Shown: positions 1-7,171 of the stretch, piece after piece
How the letters are laid out: each line of letters opens with the position of its first letter
Position numbering within the stretch: position 1 is the stretch's first letter
Origin: DASPJL01 sp035628645
GTDB lineage: Bacteria; Bacteroidota; Bacteroidia; Cytophagales; Cyclobacteriaceae
Direction: 5' to 3'
DNA: 12,512 bases
Assembly: GCA_035628645.1 (NCBI GenBank)
Contig: DASPJL010000167.1
Span: 1-12,512, forward strand
The notes under the pieces: generated by a model
What the model was told of the DNA's origin: nothing
Database searches by the model: none
What the model saw: the letters and a program-made list of their open reading frames with translations, nothing else
Program-made: the position numbers and the translations under genes

Positions 1-1241
1 CCTTCATCATCAAAGTCAATATCAATATCGGGCATGGAAACCCTTTCAGGGTTAAGGAACCGTTCAAAAAGCAGACTATATTTTATGGGGTCGATGTTGG
101 TGATACCGATACAAAAAGCTACCGCAGAGCCTGCAGCAGACCCCCGGCCCGGCCCTACCCCTACGCCAAGGTTTCTGCCTGCAGCAATGAAATCCTGAAC
201 GATAAGAAAGTATCCGGCGAATCCCATCGTTTTAATGATCCGCAGTTCATAATTGAGGCGTTCCTCTATGTCTGCTGTAATTTCCTTGTATCGATTTACA
301 GCGCCTTTAAATGTCAGATCTTTAAGATAATCATCTTCTGATGCAAAGCCCGGAGGCAGGGTAAAATTGGGAAGAAGGATGTCCCTTTTAAGTTTTGGTG
401 GAGTTATTTTGTCAACTATTTCCTGGGTGTTGTCCAAAGCTTCCGGCAGGTCTTTAAACAGTTCACCCATTTCCTTTTGGGTTTTAAAATAGAATTGGTC
501 ATTCGGGAAACCAAACCTAAATCCTTTTCCGTCTCCTACAGGAGTACTTTTTAACTCACCGGTATTTACACACAAAAGTATATCGTGAGCGTTCCAGTCT
601 TCTCTATCCAGGTAATGAGAATCGTTGGAAGCGATGATCTTTACATTATATTTCTTTGCAAATTTGAGAAGTACCTCGTTGACCTGTATTTGTTCTTTCA
701 GGTTATGTCTTTGAAGTTCAATGTAATAATCATCCCCAAAAAGGTCCAACCACCATTTAAAAAGTTTTTCGGCTTCTTCCTCTCCATGATTTAATATGGC
801 TTGGGGAACCTCGGCACCGATGCAGCAGGTAGTAGCAATAAGCCCTTTATGATATTTCAGGAGGATGTCTTTATCTATTCTAGGCCATTTACTGTAAAGA
901 CCATCTATGTAACCTATTGAACAAAGCTTCGCCAGGTTTTTGTATCCATCCTGATCTTTGGCGAGTAAAAGCTGGTGAAAACGGTTGTCTTTGACCTCTT
1001 TGCTAAACTGTTTTTTAAACCGGTCTTCAACCAGATAAAACTCACAACCAACAATGGGCTTTACGTTGTATTTATTGGCTTCGGCTACGAACTTAAAAGC
1101 GCCGAACATATTTCCGTGATCTGTCAAAGCTACCGCTTTCATCCCGTCAGCCTGGGCTTTTTTCATCATCTGAGAGATGTCAGTAGCACCGTCTAACAAG
1201 GAAAATTGAGTATGGCAATGAAGGTGTGAAAATTCAGGCAT
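1..1241 (-). CDS. dnaE: DNA polymerase III subunit alpha, N-terminal part (runs off left edge)
   Basis: This is the catalytic alpha subunit of the replicative DNA polymerase III holoenzyme, a cytoplasmic enzyme that extends the new DNA strand. The minus strand is open for 413 codons from the ATG at 1241-1239, with no frameshift; the rest lies beyond base 1. The N-terminus holds a PHP domain: HLHCHTQFSLLDG at residues 6-18, followed by LTDHGNMFGA, GCEFYLVEDR and, further on, SNDSHYL. The start of the polymerase domain follows, with the PGRGSAAGS signature and then MPDIDIDF at about residues 403-410. That last motif carries the family's catalytic aspartates (D405 and D407, equivalent to the E. 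coli D401/D403 pair). The start fits because the PHP motif normally begins within a few residues of the N-terminus. It is transcribed divergently from the importer genes and has no evident functional link to them. The family assignment is very secure; only the missing C-terminus is unknown. Confidence 0.97.
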   Translation of the reverse strand, partial: MPEFSHLHCHTQFSLLDGATDISQMMKKAQADGMKAVALTDHGNMFGAFKFVAEANKYNVKPIVGCEFYLVEDRFKKQFSKEVKDNRFHQLLLAKDQDGYKNLAKLCSIGYIDGLYSKWPRIDKDILLKYHKGLIATTCCIGAEVPQAILNHGEEEAEKLFKWWLDLFGDDYYIELQRHNLKEQIQVNEVLLKFAKKYNVKIIASNDSHYLDREDWNAHDILLCVNTGELKSTPVGDGKGFRFGFPNDQFYFKTQKEMGELFKDLPEALDNTQEIVDKITPPKLKRDILLPNFTLPPGFASEDDYLKDLTFKGAVNRYKEITADIEERLNYELRIIKTMGFAGYFLIVQDFIAAGRNLGVGVGPGRGSAAGSAVAFCIGITNIDPIKYSLLFERFLNPERVSMPDIDIDFDDE

Positions 1242-1556
1242 ATTGGATCAATTGTAGGATGTGCAATTTAGGTTTAAAAAAACAGTAATAAAAGACATCT
1301 TTTTTTATACCATCCCGTTTATAAGAAATTTTTCTTAAAGGGTATTTATATAAATATTTCTATAATTTATTTTTAAATGAGATCAAAAAAAATACAATAA
1401 CTAGATGATGTTTTATATAAAAATTGTAAAAAATAGATAAATACTTTCGTTTAAAGTTAAATAATGGAATTTTTTTGAAACAAAAATTACTAATATTCCA
1501 TTAGTTACCTTAAAACGTATTCATATTTCGTGATTATTTAAAATATGAATATTTCC
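1242..1556. other. AT-rich divergent intergenic region between dnaE and susC1 promoter
   Basis: I see no gene here on either strand. The dnaE promoter should lie at the left end, but only a weak minus-strand candidate is visible (TAAATTGC-like, just upstream of the dnaE ATG). The stretch holds several AT-rich symmetries: a tight inverted repeat TAAGAAA/TTTCTTA with a 2-nt loop at 1322-1337, a 14-bp palindrome of A and T around 1343-1356, and a 9-bp inverted repeat at 1462-1503 listed separately. The first two are the kind that occur by chance in such AT-rich DNA. Confidence 0.7.
1462..1503. repeat. 9-bp inverted repeat upstream of susC1 promoter
   Basis: TAATGGAAT (1462-1470) and its exact reverse complement ATTCCATTA (1495-1503) are separated by 24 nt. 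The repeat sits about 55 bp upstream of the predicted -33 element of susC1, where an activator site would be expected. No regulator gene is present to pair with it. It may be chance in AT-rich DNA, and the sequence is not shared with the susC2 upstream region. Confidence 0.35.
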
Positions 1557-1587
1557 TTTTTTATAGAATTTATTTGCGTTAAATTTA
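1557..1587 (+). promoter_or_regulatory. Predicted Bacteroidota-type promoter of the susC1 operon
   Basis: TAAATTTA at 1580-1587 is a one-mismatch version of the Bacteroidota -7 element TAnnTTTG. A TTTT lies 19 bp upstream at 1557-1560, in the place of the -33 TTTG. The spacing agrees with the family consensus and with the better-matching promoter of susC2. The distance from the -7 box to the leader mini-ORF (43 nt here) is close to that in the second copy (50 nt). Transcription would start near 1594, giving a 5' untranslated leader of about 300 nt. The -33 match is weak. Confidence 0.4.
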
Positions 1588-1605
1588 ATAACCTAAAAAG
1601 TAAAT

Positions 1606-1716
1606 ATTAACTAAACCTAAAGTCTTGCTATGAAAAGTAATTTTTCCTCCATTTCAATAAGAACATAGCTTCTTATATGTTCTGCTTGTATTGCTCCAGG
1701 AGCTCCTTAAACAAGC
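1606..1716 (+). ncRNA. Structured susC leader RNA element, copy 1
   Basis: This block in the susC1 leader is repeated in the susC2 leader (6956-7067), beginning ATTAACTAAAC. Three helices can be drawn. P1 pairs AGAACATA (1660-1667) with TATGTTCT (1676-1683) over an 8-nt loop. P2 pairs GCTTGT (1684-1689) with ACAAGC (1711-1716). P3, inside P2, pairs GCTC (1693-1696) with GAGC (1700-1703) around a CAG loop. P2 starts on the nucleotide after P1. No T-run follows P2, so it is not an obvious intrinsic attenuator. Within the stems, the substitutions relative to copy 2 keep pairing. I do not recognise the family; the assignment as a cis-regulatory RNA is inferred from conservation, structure and position. 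Confidence 0.6.
1630..1668 (+). CDS. Possible 12-codon leader peptide in susC1 leader
   Basis: The ATG at 1630 opens a frame reading MKSNFSSISIRT and closing at TAG 1666-1668. The copy in the other leader starts at the aligned position (GTG), has the same 12-codon length with no indel, and ends in the same RT-stop. The last codons form the 5' arm of hairpin P1, so a ribosome reaching the stop would open that hairpin. AAAG lies 7-10 nt upstream, a weak ribosome-binding candidate. Of the 39 aligned positions 28 are identical, but most differences change the amino acid, so if the frame is translated the act of translation may matter more than the peptide. The shared RT ending is explained equally well by the RNA stem. 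Confidence 0.35.
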   Translation: MKSNFSSISIRT

Positions 1717-1895
1717 GCATTTAATTACTCAGTTTACTTCTGTTTAAAGGTAAAGAGAAGTAGGCTTTGATTTCATTTAATTTTTAAAAGACTAAAACTG
1801 AATTTCATGAAATAGCCATGATTGTAAATCACCTCAAGAGGATGAATATCTAATGGCGTATTCCATGTGGCAACTAAAAAACAAATTAAATTCTC
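1717..1895 (+). other. Non-conserved linker between leader element and susC1 start
   Basis: This untranslated stretch does not align with the corresponding part of the susC2 leader and is longer (179 versus 104 nt). It contains a stem TACTTCT (1735-1741) / AGAAGTA (1756-1762) and a 12-bp palindrome ATTTCATGAAAT at 1802-1813. An 11-codon frame starting at 1818 has no counterpart in the other leader. Just before the susC1 ATG the sequence is A-rich with no Shine-Dalgarno motif, as is usual in Bacteroidota. Confidence 0.5.
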
Positions 1896-4800
1896 ATGAA
1901 AAAGATTCTACAATTAAGTATGGTCTTGCTGCTTTTTCTTTCATATGAGGGATTTGCACAAGACAGAACTATAACCGGAACCGTTACTTCAACGGAAGAC
2001 GGAAATCCTTTACCAGGAGTGACTGTGGCCGTAAAGGCAACTACTATAGGTACTGTCACAGACATTGATGGAAAATACGCACTGGGTGTTCCTGATGATG
2101 CCAATACTTTAACATTTAGCTATGTAGGTATGGAAACTCAGGAAGTTTCCATCGGTAGCAAGACAACTATAGATGTAGCGCTTGCCCCTGATGTTACTCA
2201 ACTTAACGAGGTAGTGGTGACCGCTTTAAATATCCCAAGGGAAAAAGCCTCTTTAGGCTATGCAACCCAAACAATTGATGGCGAGCAAGTCACGAAAGCC
2301 AAACAGCAAAATTTTATCAATTCTATGTCAGGGAAAGTGGCCGGCGTACAAATAAGAACTAACTCGAATTTCGGAGGCTCTACCAATATTGTAATTCGCG
2401 GAAACAAATCAATAACCGGAAGTAATCAGCCCTTATTCGTTGTGGATGGTGTTCCTATCGATAACAGAACAGGTAATTCTATTTATCAACAACAAGGAAG
2501 GACAGGTTATGACTATGGAAATGCAGCCTCTGATATTAACCCTGAAGATATTGCCTCTATCAACATACTGAAAGGCGCAGCAGCATCTGCTCTCTATGGA
2601 TCAAGAGCTGCAAATGGCGTGGTAATGATTACTACAAAGAAGGGTACCAAAAGAAAAGGTATAGGAATATCTTTTTCAACAGGAGTTACAGCCAGTCAGA
2701 TCAATAAAAAAACATTTATTGAATATCAAAATGAATATGGGGGAGGTTACGGTCCATATTATGGCGAGAATAATCCATATTTCTATGAAGACGATGTAGA
2801 CGGAGACGGCCAGGTCGATCTGGTTGTGCCAACTACAGAAGATGCCTCCTATGGTGGAAGATTCGATCCAAATTTACTAGTTTATCATTGGGATTCTTTT
2901 GTGCCTGAATCTCCAAATTATCAGAAAAAATACCCTTTTACAGCCGCGCAACATACTCCGGTCGAATTTTTTGAAACTCAGATGGAATATAATAATACAA
3001 TTGCATTGAGTGGAGGAAACGATATGAATACTTTCAGGGTAAGCTATACCAATTATAAGTCAGACTGGATACTTCCCAACAGTGATATGACCCGCCATAA
3101 CTTTAGTTTTTCAGGTAGCAGTAAAATCAATCAAAAGTTGACGGCAAATATTAGCGCAAACTATGTGAATAATGCGTCTAAAGGCAGGGGGTCCACCGGA
3201 TATGGCGACAATCTGATGACTAACTTCAGACAATGGTGGCAAACGAATGTCGACATTAAGTCCCTGGAAGACATCTATAAGAAAACAGGAGAGAACTATA
3301 CATGGAATCCAGCAGATTATTATGATCCTAAAACACCTATTTTTTGGGATAATCCTTACTGGACACGATATAAAAACTTTCAAACAGATAATAGATCCAG
3401 GGTTTATGGAAACTTCTCCCTGAATTATGATGTGACTCCCTGGTTAAGCGTGCTAGGCAGAATTGCTTTAGATAATTATAATGAGATCAGGGAGGAAAGA
3501 AGGGCTATTGGCAGTATTCCTACAGAGTTTGGTATTCCTGGTTCCTCTGGTAAACCTGATCAGGCATCAGGCTATCAAAGGGAGGAAAGAAGAGTGAGTG
3601 AGGTCAATTATGATTTGATATTCACCGCTAAAAAAGACCTTTCCGCAGATTTTTCATTGGTTGGGGTACTGGGTACCAATATTCGAAGAAATAGCTTTGA
3701 AAGTTTAATGGCTGCTACCAATGGCGGTTTAGTTGTTGCGGATATATATTCTCTTGATAACTCTGCACTTCCAATACCGCTTCCAATAGAAGACGATCAA
3801 AAAAAAGAAGTATATGGTTTTTTTGCTAATGTCAGCCTGGGTTTTAAGGATATGATTTATTTGGAGTTAGCAGGAAGAAATGATATTTCATCAGCTTTAC
3901 CTGTGGAAAACAATTCTTACTTCTATCATTCAGAAGCATTAAGCTTTGTATTTAGTAAATTACTCAAGGTGCCATTTATTGATTTTGGAAAGGTAAGAGT
4001 CAACTATGCCGAAGTAGGCAATGACACTGATCCCAATAGAACAAGCAGCACATATACCAGGTATGATAATTTTGGAAGCACACAATTGTATTCATTTCCT
4101 ACCTATGTGAACAACCCTCTGTTAGAACCTGAAAGAACAAAAAGTTTTGAAGTGGGTTTGGAAATGAGAGGTTTGAACAATCGCGCCAACTTAACCCTTG
4201 ATTTGTACAACACCAATTCTGTAAACCAGATTGTGGAAGTTGAAATCTCTAAGGCTGTTGGTTATGGTTTTAAATATCTGAATGGTGGAAACATTCAAAA
4301 CAAAGGTATAGAGCTAGCCTTAGGGTACGATATTATCAAGAGCAATAATTTTACCTGGAATGCTTCCATAAACTGGGCGATAAACCGAAGTAAAGTAAAA
4401 TCACTTCCCGAAGGAATCGAAAACTATAAAATTAATGATTACCAAGGTGGCGTTTCTACCAATGCATCAATTGGGCAGCCTTACGGAATATTCCGCGGAA
4501 CGGGATTCCAATATTTAAATGGAAGCAAAGTAGTTAATGAAGATGGATATTATGTGGCAGTTCCTAATCAAATAATCGGTAATCCAAATCCTGATTGGAA
4601 TGGCGGTTTTTTGAATACCTTAACCTACAAAGGTTTGGCTTTGAGTTTTCTAATTGATATGCAACAAGGTGGAGATGTATTCTCATTAGATATGCATTAC
4701 GGTCAAGCAACCGGATTGCCTGAACATACAGCGGGTCTCAACGAACTAGGAAATCCGAAACGTGACCCGATAGCAGATGGCGGAGGATTACTTTTTGAAG

Positions 4801-5153
4801 GTGTTCAGGCGGACGGATCAGTAAATACAGTGAGAGTTCAGGCTGAAGATTATTCAGGGGGATTTTATTGGGGAGATCAAACCACAAATCCAAATACAAT
4901 GACTATGTATGATGCTTCATATATCAAATTAAGGGAGGTATCTCTGGGATATTCTTTGCCAACAGGGATACTTGGTAATGTTTTCCAAAATGCGGCATTA
5001 TCCGTAGTGGGACGTAACCTTTGGATAATTCATAAAAACCTGCCTTATGCTGATCCTGAATCGGGACTTGGAGCAGGAAACGGACAAGGTTATATCTCAG
5101 GAGCTTATCCATCTACAAGATCCCTTGGAGTTAAACTAGATCTATCTTTCTAA
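1896..5153 (+). CDS. SusC/RagA-family TonB-linked outer membrane protein (susC1)
   Basis: This is a TonB-dependent outer-membrane importer of the SusC/RagA family, 1085 aa, a normal length. A signal peptide (residues 1-21/22, ending FAQ) precedes a carboxypeptidase-regulatory-like domain (about 25-99, with PGVTVAVK and TVTDIDGKY). A TonB-box-like EVVVTA follows at 105-110. The plug domain (about 112-250) carries LFVVDGVPID at 180-189 and the LKGAAASALYGSRAANG signature. The remainder is the beta-barrel, with the late KLREVSLGYSLP and GRNL motifs and a terminal Phe typical of barrel proteins. There is no STN domain, so it is not the anti-sigma signalling type. A DVDGDGQVD loop at 300-308 looks like an EF-hand-type calcium site. 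The start is fixed by the signal peptide. susD1 follows after 18 bp, so they are an operon. The substrate cannot be read from the sequence. Confidence 0.95.
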   Translation: MKKILQLSMVLLLFLSYEGFAQDRTITGTVTSTEDGNPLPGVTVAVKATTIGTVTDIDGKYALGVPDDANTLTFSYVGMETQEVSIGSKTTIDVALAPDVTQLNEVVVTALNIPREKASLGYATQTIDGEQVTKAKQQNFINSMSGKVAGVQIRTNSNFGGSTNIVIRGNKSITGSNQPLFVVDGVPIDNRTGNSIYQQQGRTGYDYGNAASDINPEDIASINILKGAAASALYGSRAANGVVMITTKKGTKRKGIGISFSTGVTASQINKKTFIEYQNEYGGGYGPYYGENNPYFYEDDVDGDGQVDLVVPTTEDASYGGRFDPNLLVYHWDSFVPESPNYQKKYPFTAAQHTPVEFFETQMEYNNTIALSGGNDMNTFRVSYTNYKSDWILPNSDMTRHNFSFSGSSKINQKLTANISANYVNNASKGRGSTGYGDNLMTNFRQWWQTNVDIKSLEDIYKKTGENYTWNPADYYDPKTPIFWDNPYWTRYKNFQTDNRSRVYGNFSLNYDVTPWLSVLGRIALDNYNEIREERRAIGSIPTEFGIPGSSGKPDQASGYQREERRVSEVNYDLIFTAKKDLSADFSLVGVLGTNIRRNSFESLMAATNGGLVVADIYSLDNSALPIPLPIEDDQKKEVYGFFANVSLGFKDMIYLELAGRNDISSALPVENNSYFYHSEALSFVFSKLLKVPFIDFGKVRVNYAEVGNDTDPNRTSSTYTRYDNFGSTQLYSFPTYVNNPLLEPERTKSFEVGLEMRGLNNRANLTLDLYNTNSVNQIVEVEISKAVGYGFKYLNGGNIQNKGIELALGYDIIKSNNFTWNASINWAINRSKVKSLPEGIENYKINDYQGGVSTNASIGQPYGIFRGTGFQYLNGSKVVNEDGYYVAVPNQIIGNPNPDWNGGFLNTLTYKGLALSFLIDMQQGGDVFSLDMHYGQATGLPEHTAGLNELGNPKRDPIADGGGLLFEGVQADGSVNTVRVQAEDYSGGFYWGDQTTNPNTMTMYDASYIKLREVSLGYSLPTGILGNVFQNAALSVVGRNLWIIHKNLPYADPESGLGAGNGQGYISGAYPSTRSLGVKLDLSF

Positions 5154-5171
5154 AACCTAACCAGATGCATT

Positions 5172-6644
5172 ATGAAAAAGTTACTTTTAATAATATTTAT
5201 CACAGGAATCGTTTTTTCATGCAACGATAGACTGGAGGATATAAATACCCCTGACAAAAGAGCAAGTGAAGTTCCTGCAGAGCCTTTATTTGCAAATGGT
5301 GTCAGAGAAATGTTTGACTTGATGACCAATACCGATGTAAACATCAATGTATTCAGACTATATGCCCAATATTGGGCACAAACTACTTATCCTGATGAAA
5401 GTCAATATAATATGGTAAACCGTTTTATTCCGGATAACTTCTGGACAAATGCCTATCGGGATGTATTGATGGATTTGGATGTAGCAAGGCAAAGAGTGGA
5501 AGAAACTGCTGAAGCACTTGACCTTACCGAGGCTCAAAAAAATAACCAGTTAGCCATTATTGATGTATGTAAAGTGTACATGTTTTCAATTTTGGTAGAT
5601 GCTTTCGGTGCCGTTCCTTATTCTGAGGCTTTGAATCCTGATATATTAACTCCAAAATATGATGCTGGGGTTGACGTATATAATAGTATTATAGAAACCT
5701 TAAACCAGGCAATTGGAATGATGGATGTAGAGTCATTAGGGTTTTCTCAAAATCAAGATATCGTTTATCCTGAAATGGATGAAGATAATCCCGAGTCTGT
5801 TTCTCATTGGAAAAAGTTTGCAAATACTTTAAAACTTCGTCTCGCTATAAATATTTCCGACGTAGATCAGGGAAAAGCATCTGTAATGATAAACGAAGCA
5901 TTAGCGAGTGGTGTATTTACAAGCTCGGAGGATAATGCAGCTATTCCTTACAAACTTTCTCCTCCAAATACAAATCCTGTATGGGAGGATTTGGTGAACA
6001 GCGGACGACATGATTTTGTAGTTTCCAATACACTCATAGATTTAATGGATTCAACCTCTGATCCCAGGTTGTCTGTATATGCTGCTCCTACGGAAGACGA
6101 AGATGGCAACCCGGTATTTATCGGGGGTGAGTATGGGTCTGCCAATGCTTATGCCTCCTATTCGCATGTAGGAACACTATTTCACCAACCAGATCTTGAA
6201 GGTATACTTTTAGACTATACATCTATTCAATTTTGGTTAGCTGAGGCGGCCGCAAAGGGTATTGCAGTTCCGCTTACTGCACAAGAGTATTATGAAAACG
6301 GAATAAAGGCTTCTCTTAATTATTGGCAAATAACAGATCAGGCAGTAGTTGATGCCTACATGGCTAGGCCTGAAGTTGTTTATGATCCTGTATTATGGAA
6401 ACAAAAAATAGGTATTCAGGAATGGCTTTCTCAATACAACAAACCTTTTGAAGGATGGACTACCTGGAGAAGACTAGATTTTAGCGGTTTCAATGTTCCA
6501 GAAGGATTGGAAGAATCAGATATTCCCAGAAGGTTTATCTTCCCGGTAGAAGAAGCAACTCTAAATCCATCAGCTTCACAAGCCGCAGCTCAAATGATTG
6601 GCGGAGATAATGTTCAGAGTAAGGTATTTTGGGATGTTAATTAG
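5172..6644 (+). CDS. SusD/RagB-family nutrient-binding surface lipoprotein (susD1)
   Basis: This is the substrate-capturing lipoprotein that forms a lid over its SusC partner on the cell surface. The 490-aa protein begins with a lipoprotein signal ending IVFSC (lipidated Cys17), followed by acidic residues (NDRLEDINTP), as in surface-exported Bacteroidota lipoproteins. It fits the SusD-like_2 type: INTPDKRASEVPAE after the lipobox, AQYWAQTTYPDESQYN, FGAVPYSEALNPD, LTPKYDAGVDVYNSI, WKKFANTLKLRLA, and WTTWRRLDF near residues 429-437. Family-typical IPRRFIFP and a final KVFWDVN close the protein. The TPR-like alpha-helical fold is inferred from the family. It lies 18 bp after susC1 and is the last gene before the terminator at 6670-6697, so this operon has just the two-gene core and no visible accessory lipoprotein or enzyme. 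The substrate is unknown. Confidence 0.93.
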   Translation: MKKLLLIIFITGIVFSCNDRLEDINTPDKRASEVPAEPLFANGVREMFDLMTNTDVNINVFRLYAQYWAQTTYPDESQYNMVNRFIPDNFWTNAYRDVLMDLDVARQRVEETAEALDLTEAQKNNQLAIIDVCKVYMFSILVDAFGAVPYSEALNPDILTPKYDAGVDVYNSIIETLNQAIGMMDVESLGFSQNQDIVYPEMDEDNPESVSHWKKFANTLKLRLAINISDVDQGKASVMINEALASGVFTSSEDNAAIPYKLSPPNTNPVWEDLVNSGRHDFVVSNTLIDLMDSTSDPRLSVYAAPTEDEDGNPVFIGGEYGSANAYASYSHVGTLFHQPDLEGILLDYTSIQFWLAEAAAKGIAVPLTAQEYYENGIKASLNYWQITDQAVVDAYMARPEVVYDPVLWKQKIGIQEWLSQYNKPFEGWTTWRRLDFSGFNVPEGLEESDIPRRFIFPVEEATLNPSASQAAAQMIGGDNVQSKVFWDVN

Positions 6645-6669
6645 TTAAACAATTTAATATTTAGATGTT

Positions 6670-6697
6670 GGAGGTGCTTAATGCACCTTCTTTTTTT
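6670..6697 (+). terminator. Rho-independent terminator of the susC1-susD1 operon
   Basis: GGAGGTGC (6670-6677) pairs with GCACCTTC (6683-6690) over a TTAAT loop, giving 8 bp including one G·U pair. Seven T residues follow at 6691-6697. It lies 25 bp after the susD1 stop and separates the two importer operons into distinct transcription units. Confidence 0.92.
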
Positions 6698-6901
6698 ATA
6701 GTTTAACATACCTATCCATCAGTTTGTCATCTCTCTTTCGATAATCTTTAATAGATTGATATGTTTAGAAGAAGTGGAATGGATAAAGATCCGTTATCAA
6801 CAATAAAATGCAGGAATTTTTCGGATTAACAATACTCAAAATTGAATTTAGTTATTTAAGTCTTTTGAGTTTCTTTCCTCCTGAGAGTGGTAATAATTTA
6901 T
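6698..6901. other. Intergenic region between terminator and susC2 promoter
   Basis: There is no gene or recognisable mobile-element remnant here. The only structure I can point to is the inverted repeat at 6834-6870, listed separately. Upstream regulatory sites for the second operon are the most likely content. Confidence 0.6.
6834..6870. repeat. 8-bp inverted repeat upstream of susC2 promoter
   Basis: ACTCAAAA (6834-6841) and TTTTGAGT (6863-6870) are exact reverse complements separated by 21 nt, ending about 30 bp before the predicted -33 element. The position parallels the inverted repeat upstream of susC1, but the sequences differ, so they would not bind the same protein. It could be a pathway-specific operator or chance. 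Confidence 0.3.
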
Positions 6902-6931
6902 TTTGATTTGAAATTTTTTAATTTAAATTTG
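6902..6931 (+). promoter_or_regulatory. Predicted Bacteroidota-type promoter of the susC2 operon
   Basis: TAAATTTG at 6924-6931 matches the Bacteroidota -7 consensus TAnnTTTG exactly. TTTG at 6902-6905 lies 18 bp upstream as the -33 element, close to the usual 19-21 bp. A second TTTG at 6907-6910 is too close to serve. The transcript would start around 6938 and carry a leader of about 230 nt including the conserved element. Confidence 0.6.
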
Positions 6932-6955
6932 ATTTGTTTCTTGACCCAATTATTA

Positions 6956-7067
6956 ATTAACTAAACTTTAAAGACTTGCTGTGAAAAATACTTTGTACCT
7001 CATTCCTCTAAGAACGTAGCTTTTCAGCTTGTTCTGCTTGTACTACTCAAGGAGTTAGCTTACGGGC
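6956..7067 (+). ncRNA. Structured susC leader RNA element, copy 2
   Basis: This is the second copy of the element at 1606-1716. P1 pairs AGAACG (7011-7016) with TGTTCT (7030-7035) and, past a bulged T7017, AGC (7018-7020) with GCT (7027-7029) around TTTTCA. P2 pairs GCTTGT (7036-7041) with ACGGGC (7062-7067); two A-to-G changes relative to copy 1 turn U-A into U·G pairs. P3 pairs ACTC (7045-7048) with GAGT (7052-7055) around AAG; its closing pair is A-U where copy 1 has G-C, a full compensatory change. The 104 nt from its end to the susC2 ATG do not align with copy 1. Function is inferred, not known. Confidence 0.6.
6981..7019 (+). CDS. Possible 12-codon leader peptide in susC2 leader
   Basis: The GTG at 6981 opens a frame reading MKNTLYLIPLRT and closing at TAG 7017-7019. 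It occupies exactly the position of the 12-codon frame in the other leader, with the same start context (CTTGCT before the start codon), length and stop. AAAGA lies just upstream as a weak ribosome-binding candidate. The 3' end again forms the 5' arm of hairpin P1. The amino acids shared with the other copy are MK at the start, Ile at position 8 and RT at the end, with no common run of one amino acid, so classical amino-acid-sensing attenuation is not indicated. Confidence 0.35.
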   Translation: MKNTLYLIPLRT

Positions 7068-7171
7068 ATTTTACATAAACATACTAATCTAACCCCTTAA
7101 CTATACTTATAGACTTGAGCTAAGATTAGTAATGGTTAACCTTAAATTATTATTAACTAAAAAATGAATTC
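7068..7171 (+). other. Non-conserved linker between leader element and susC2 start
   Basis: This stretch contains a 9-bp inverted repeat, TACTAATCT (7082-7090) and AGATTAGTA (7123-7131), whose loop holds a small CTATA/TATAG hairpin at 7101-7112. Copy 1 also has a stem at about this distance after P2, but with an unrelated sequence. The region before the susC2 ATG is A-rich. A three-codon frame ATG AAT TCA TGA at 7164-7175 overlaps the susC2 start codon and is probably accidental. Confidence 0.45.

Noticed and set aside
585..1196. Plus-strand open frames of about 70 codons opposite dnaE
   Set aside because: They lie entirely antisense to a well-conserved dnaE frame and show no recognisable protein features.
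1322..1356. AT-only palindromes and the tight TAAGAAA/TTTCTTA repeat as a terminator or operator
   Set aside because: Base composition makes such symmetries likely by chance. No gene ends here, since dnaE and susC1 diverge.
1684..1722. P2/P3 of the leader as a Rho-independent attenuator
   Set aside because: Only ATTT or ATTTT follows and the stem is short and interrupted. This is far weaker than the real terminator at 6670-6697.
1818..1853. An 11-codon frame in the susC1 linker
   Set aside because: It has no counterpart in the second leader and lies in a region that does not align between copies.
1886..6145. Minus-strand open frames across susC1 and susD1, such as 3111-3383 and 5948-6145
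   Set aside because: They are antisense shadows of strongly supported SusC/SusD frames with no recognisable domains or start signals.
1606..7171. Paired repeats as ends of an insertion sequence or composite transposon
   Set aside because: The copies are direct, sit at matched positions before homologous genes, lack terminal inverted repeats, and there is no transposase in the window.
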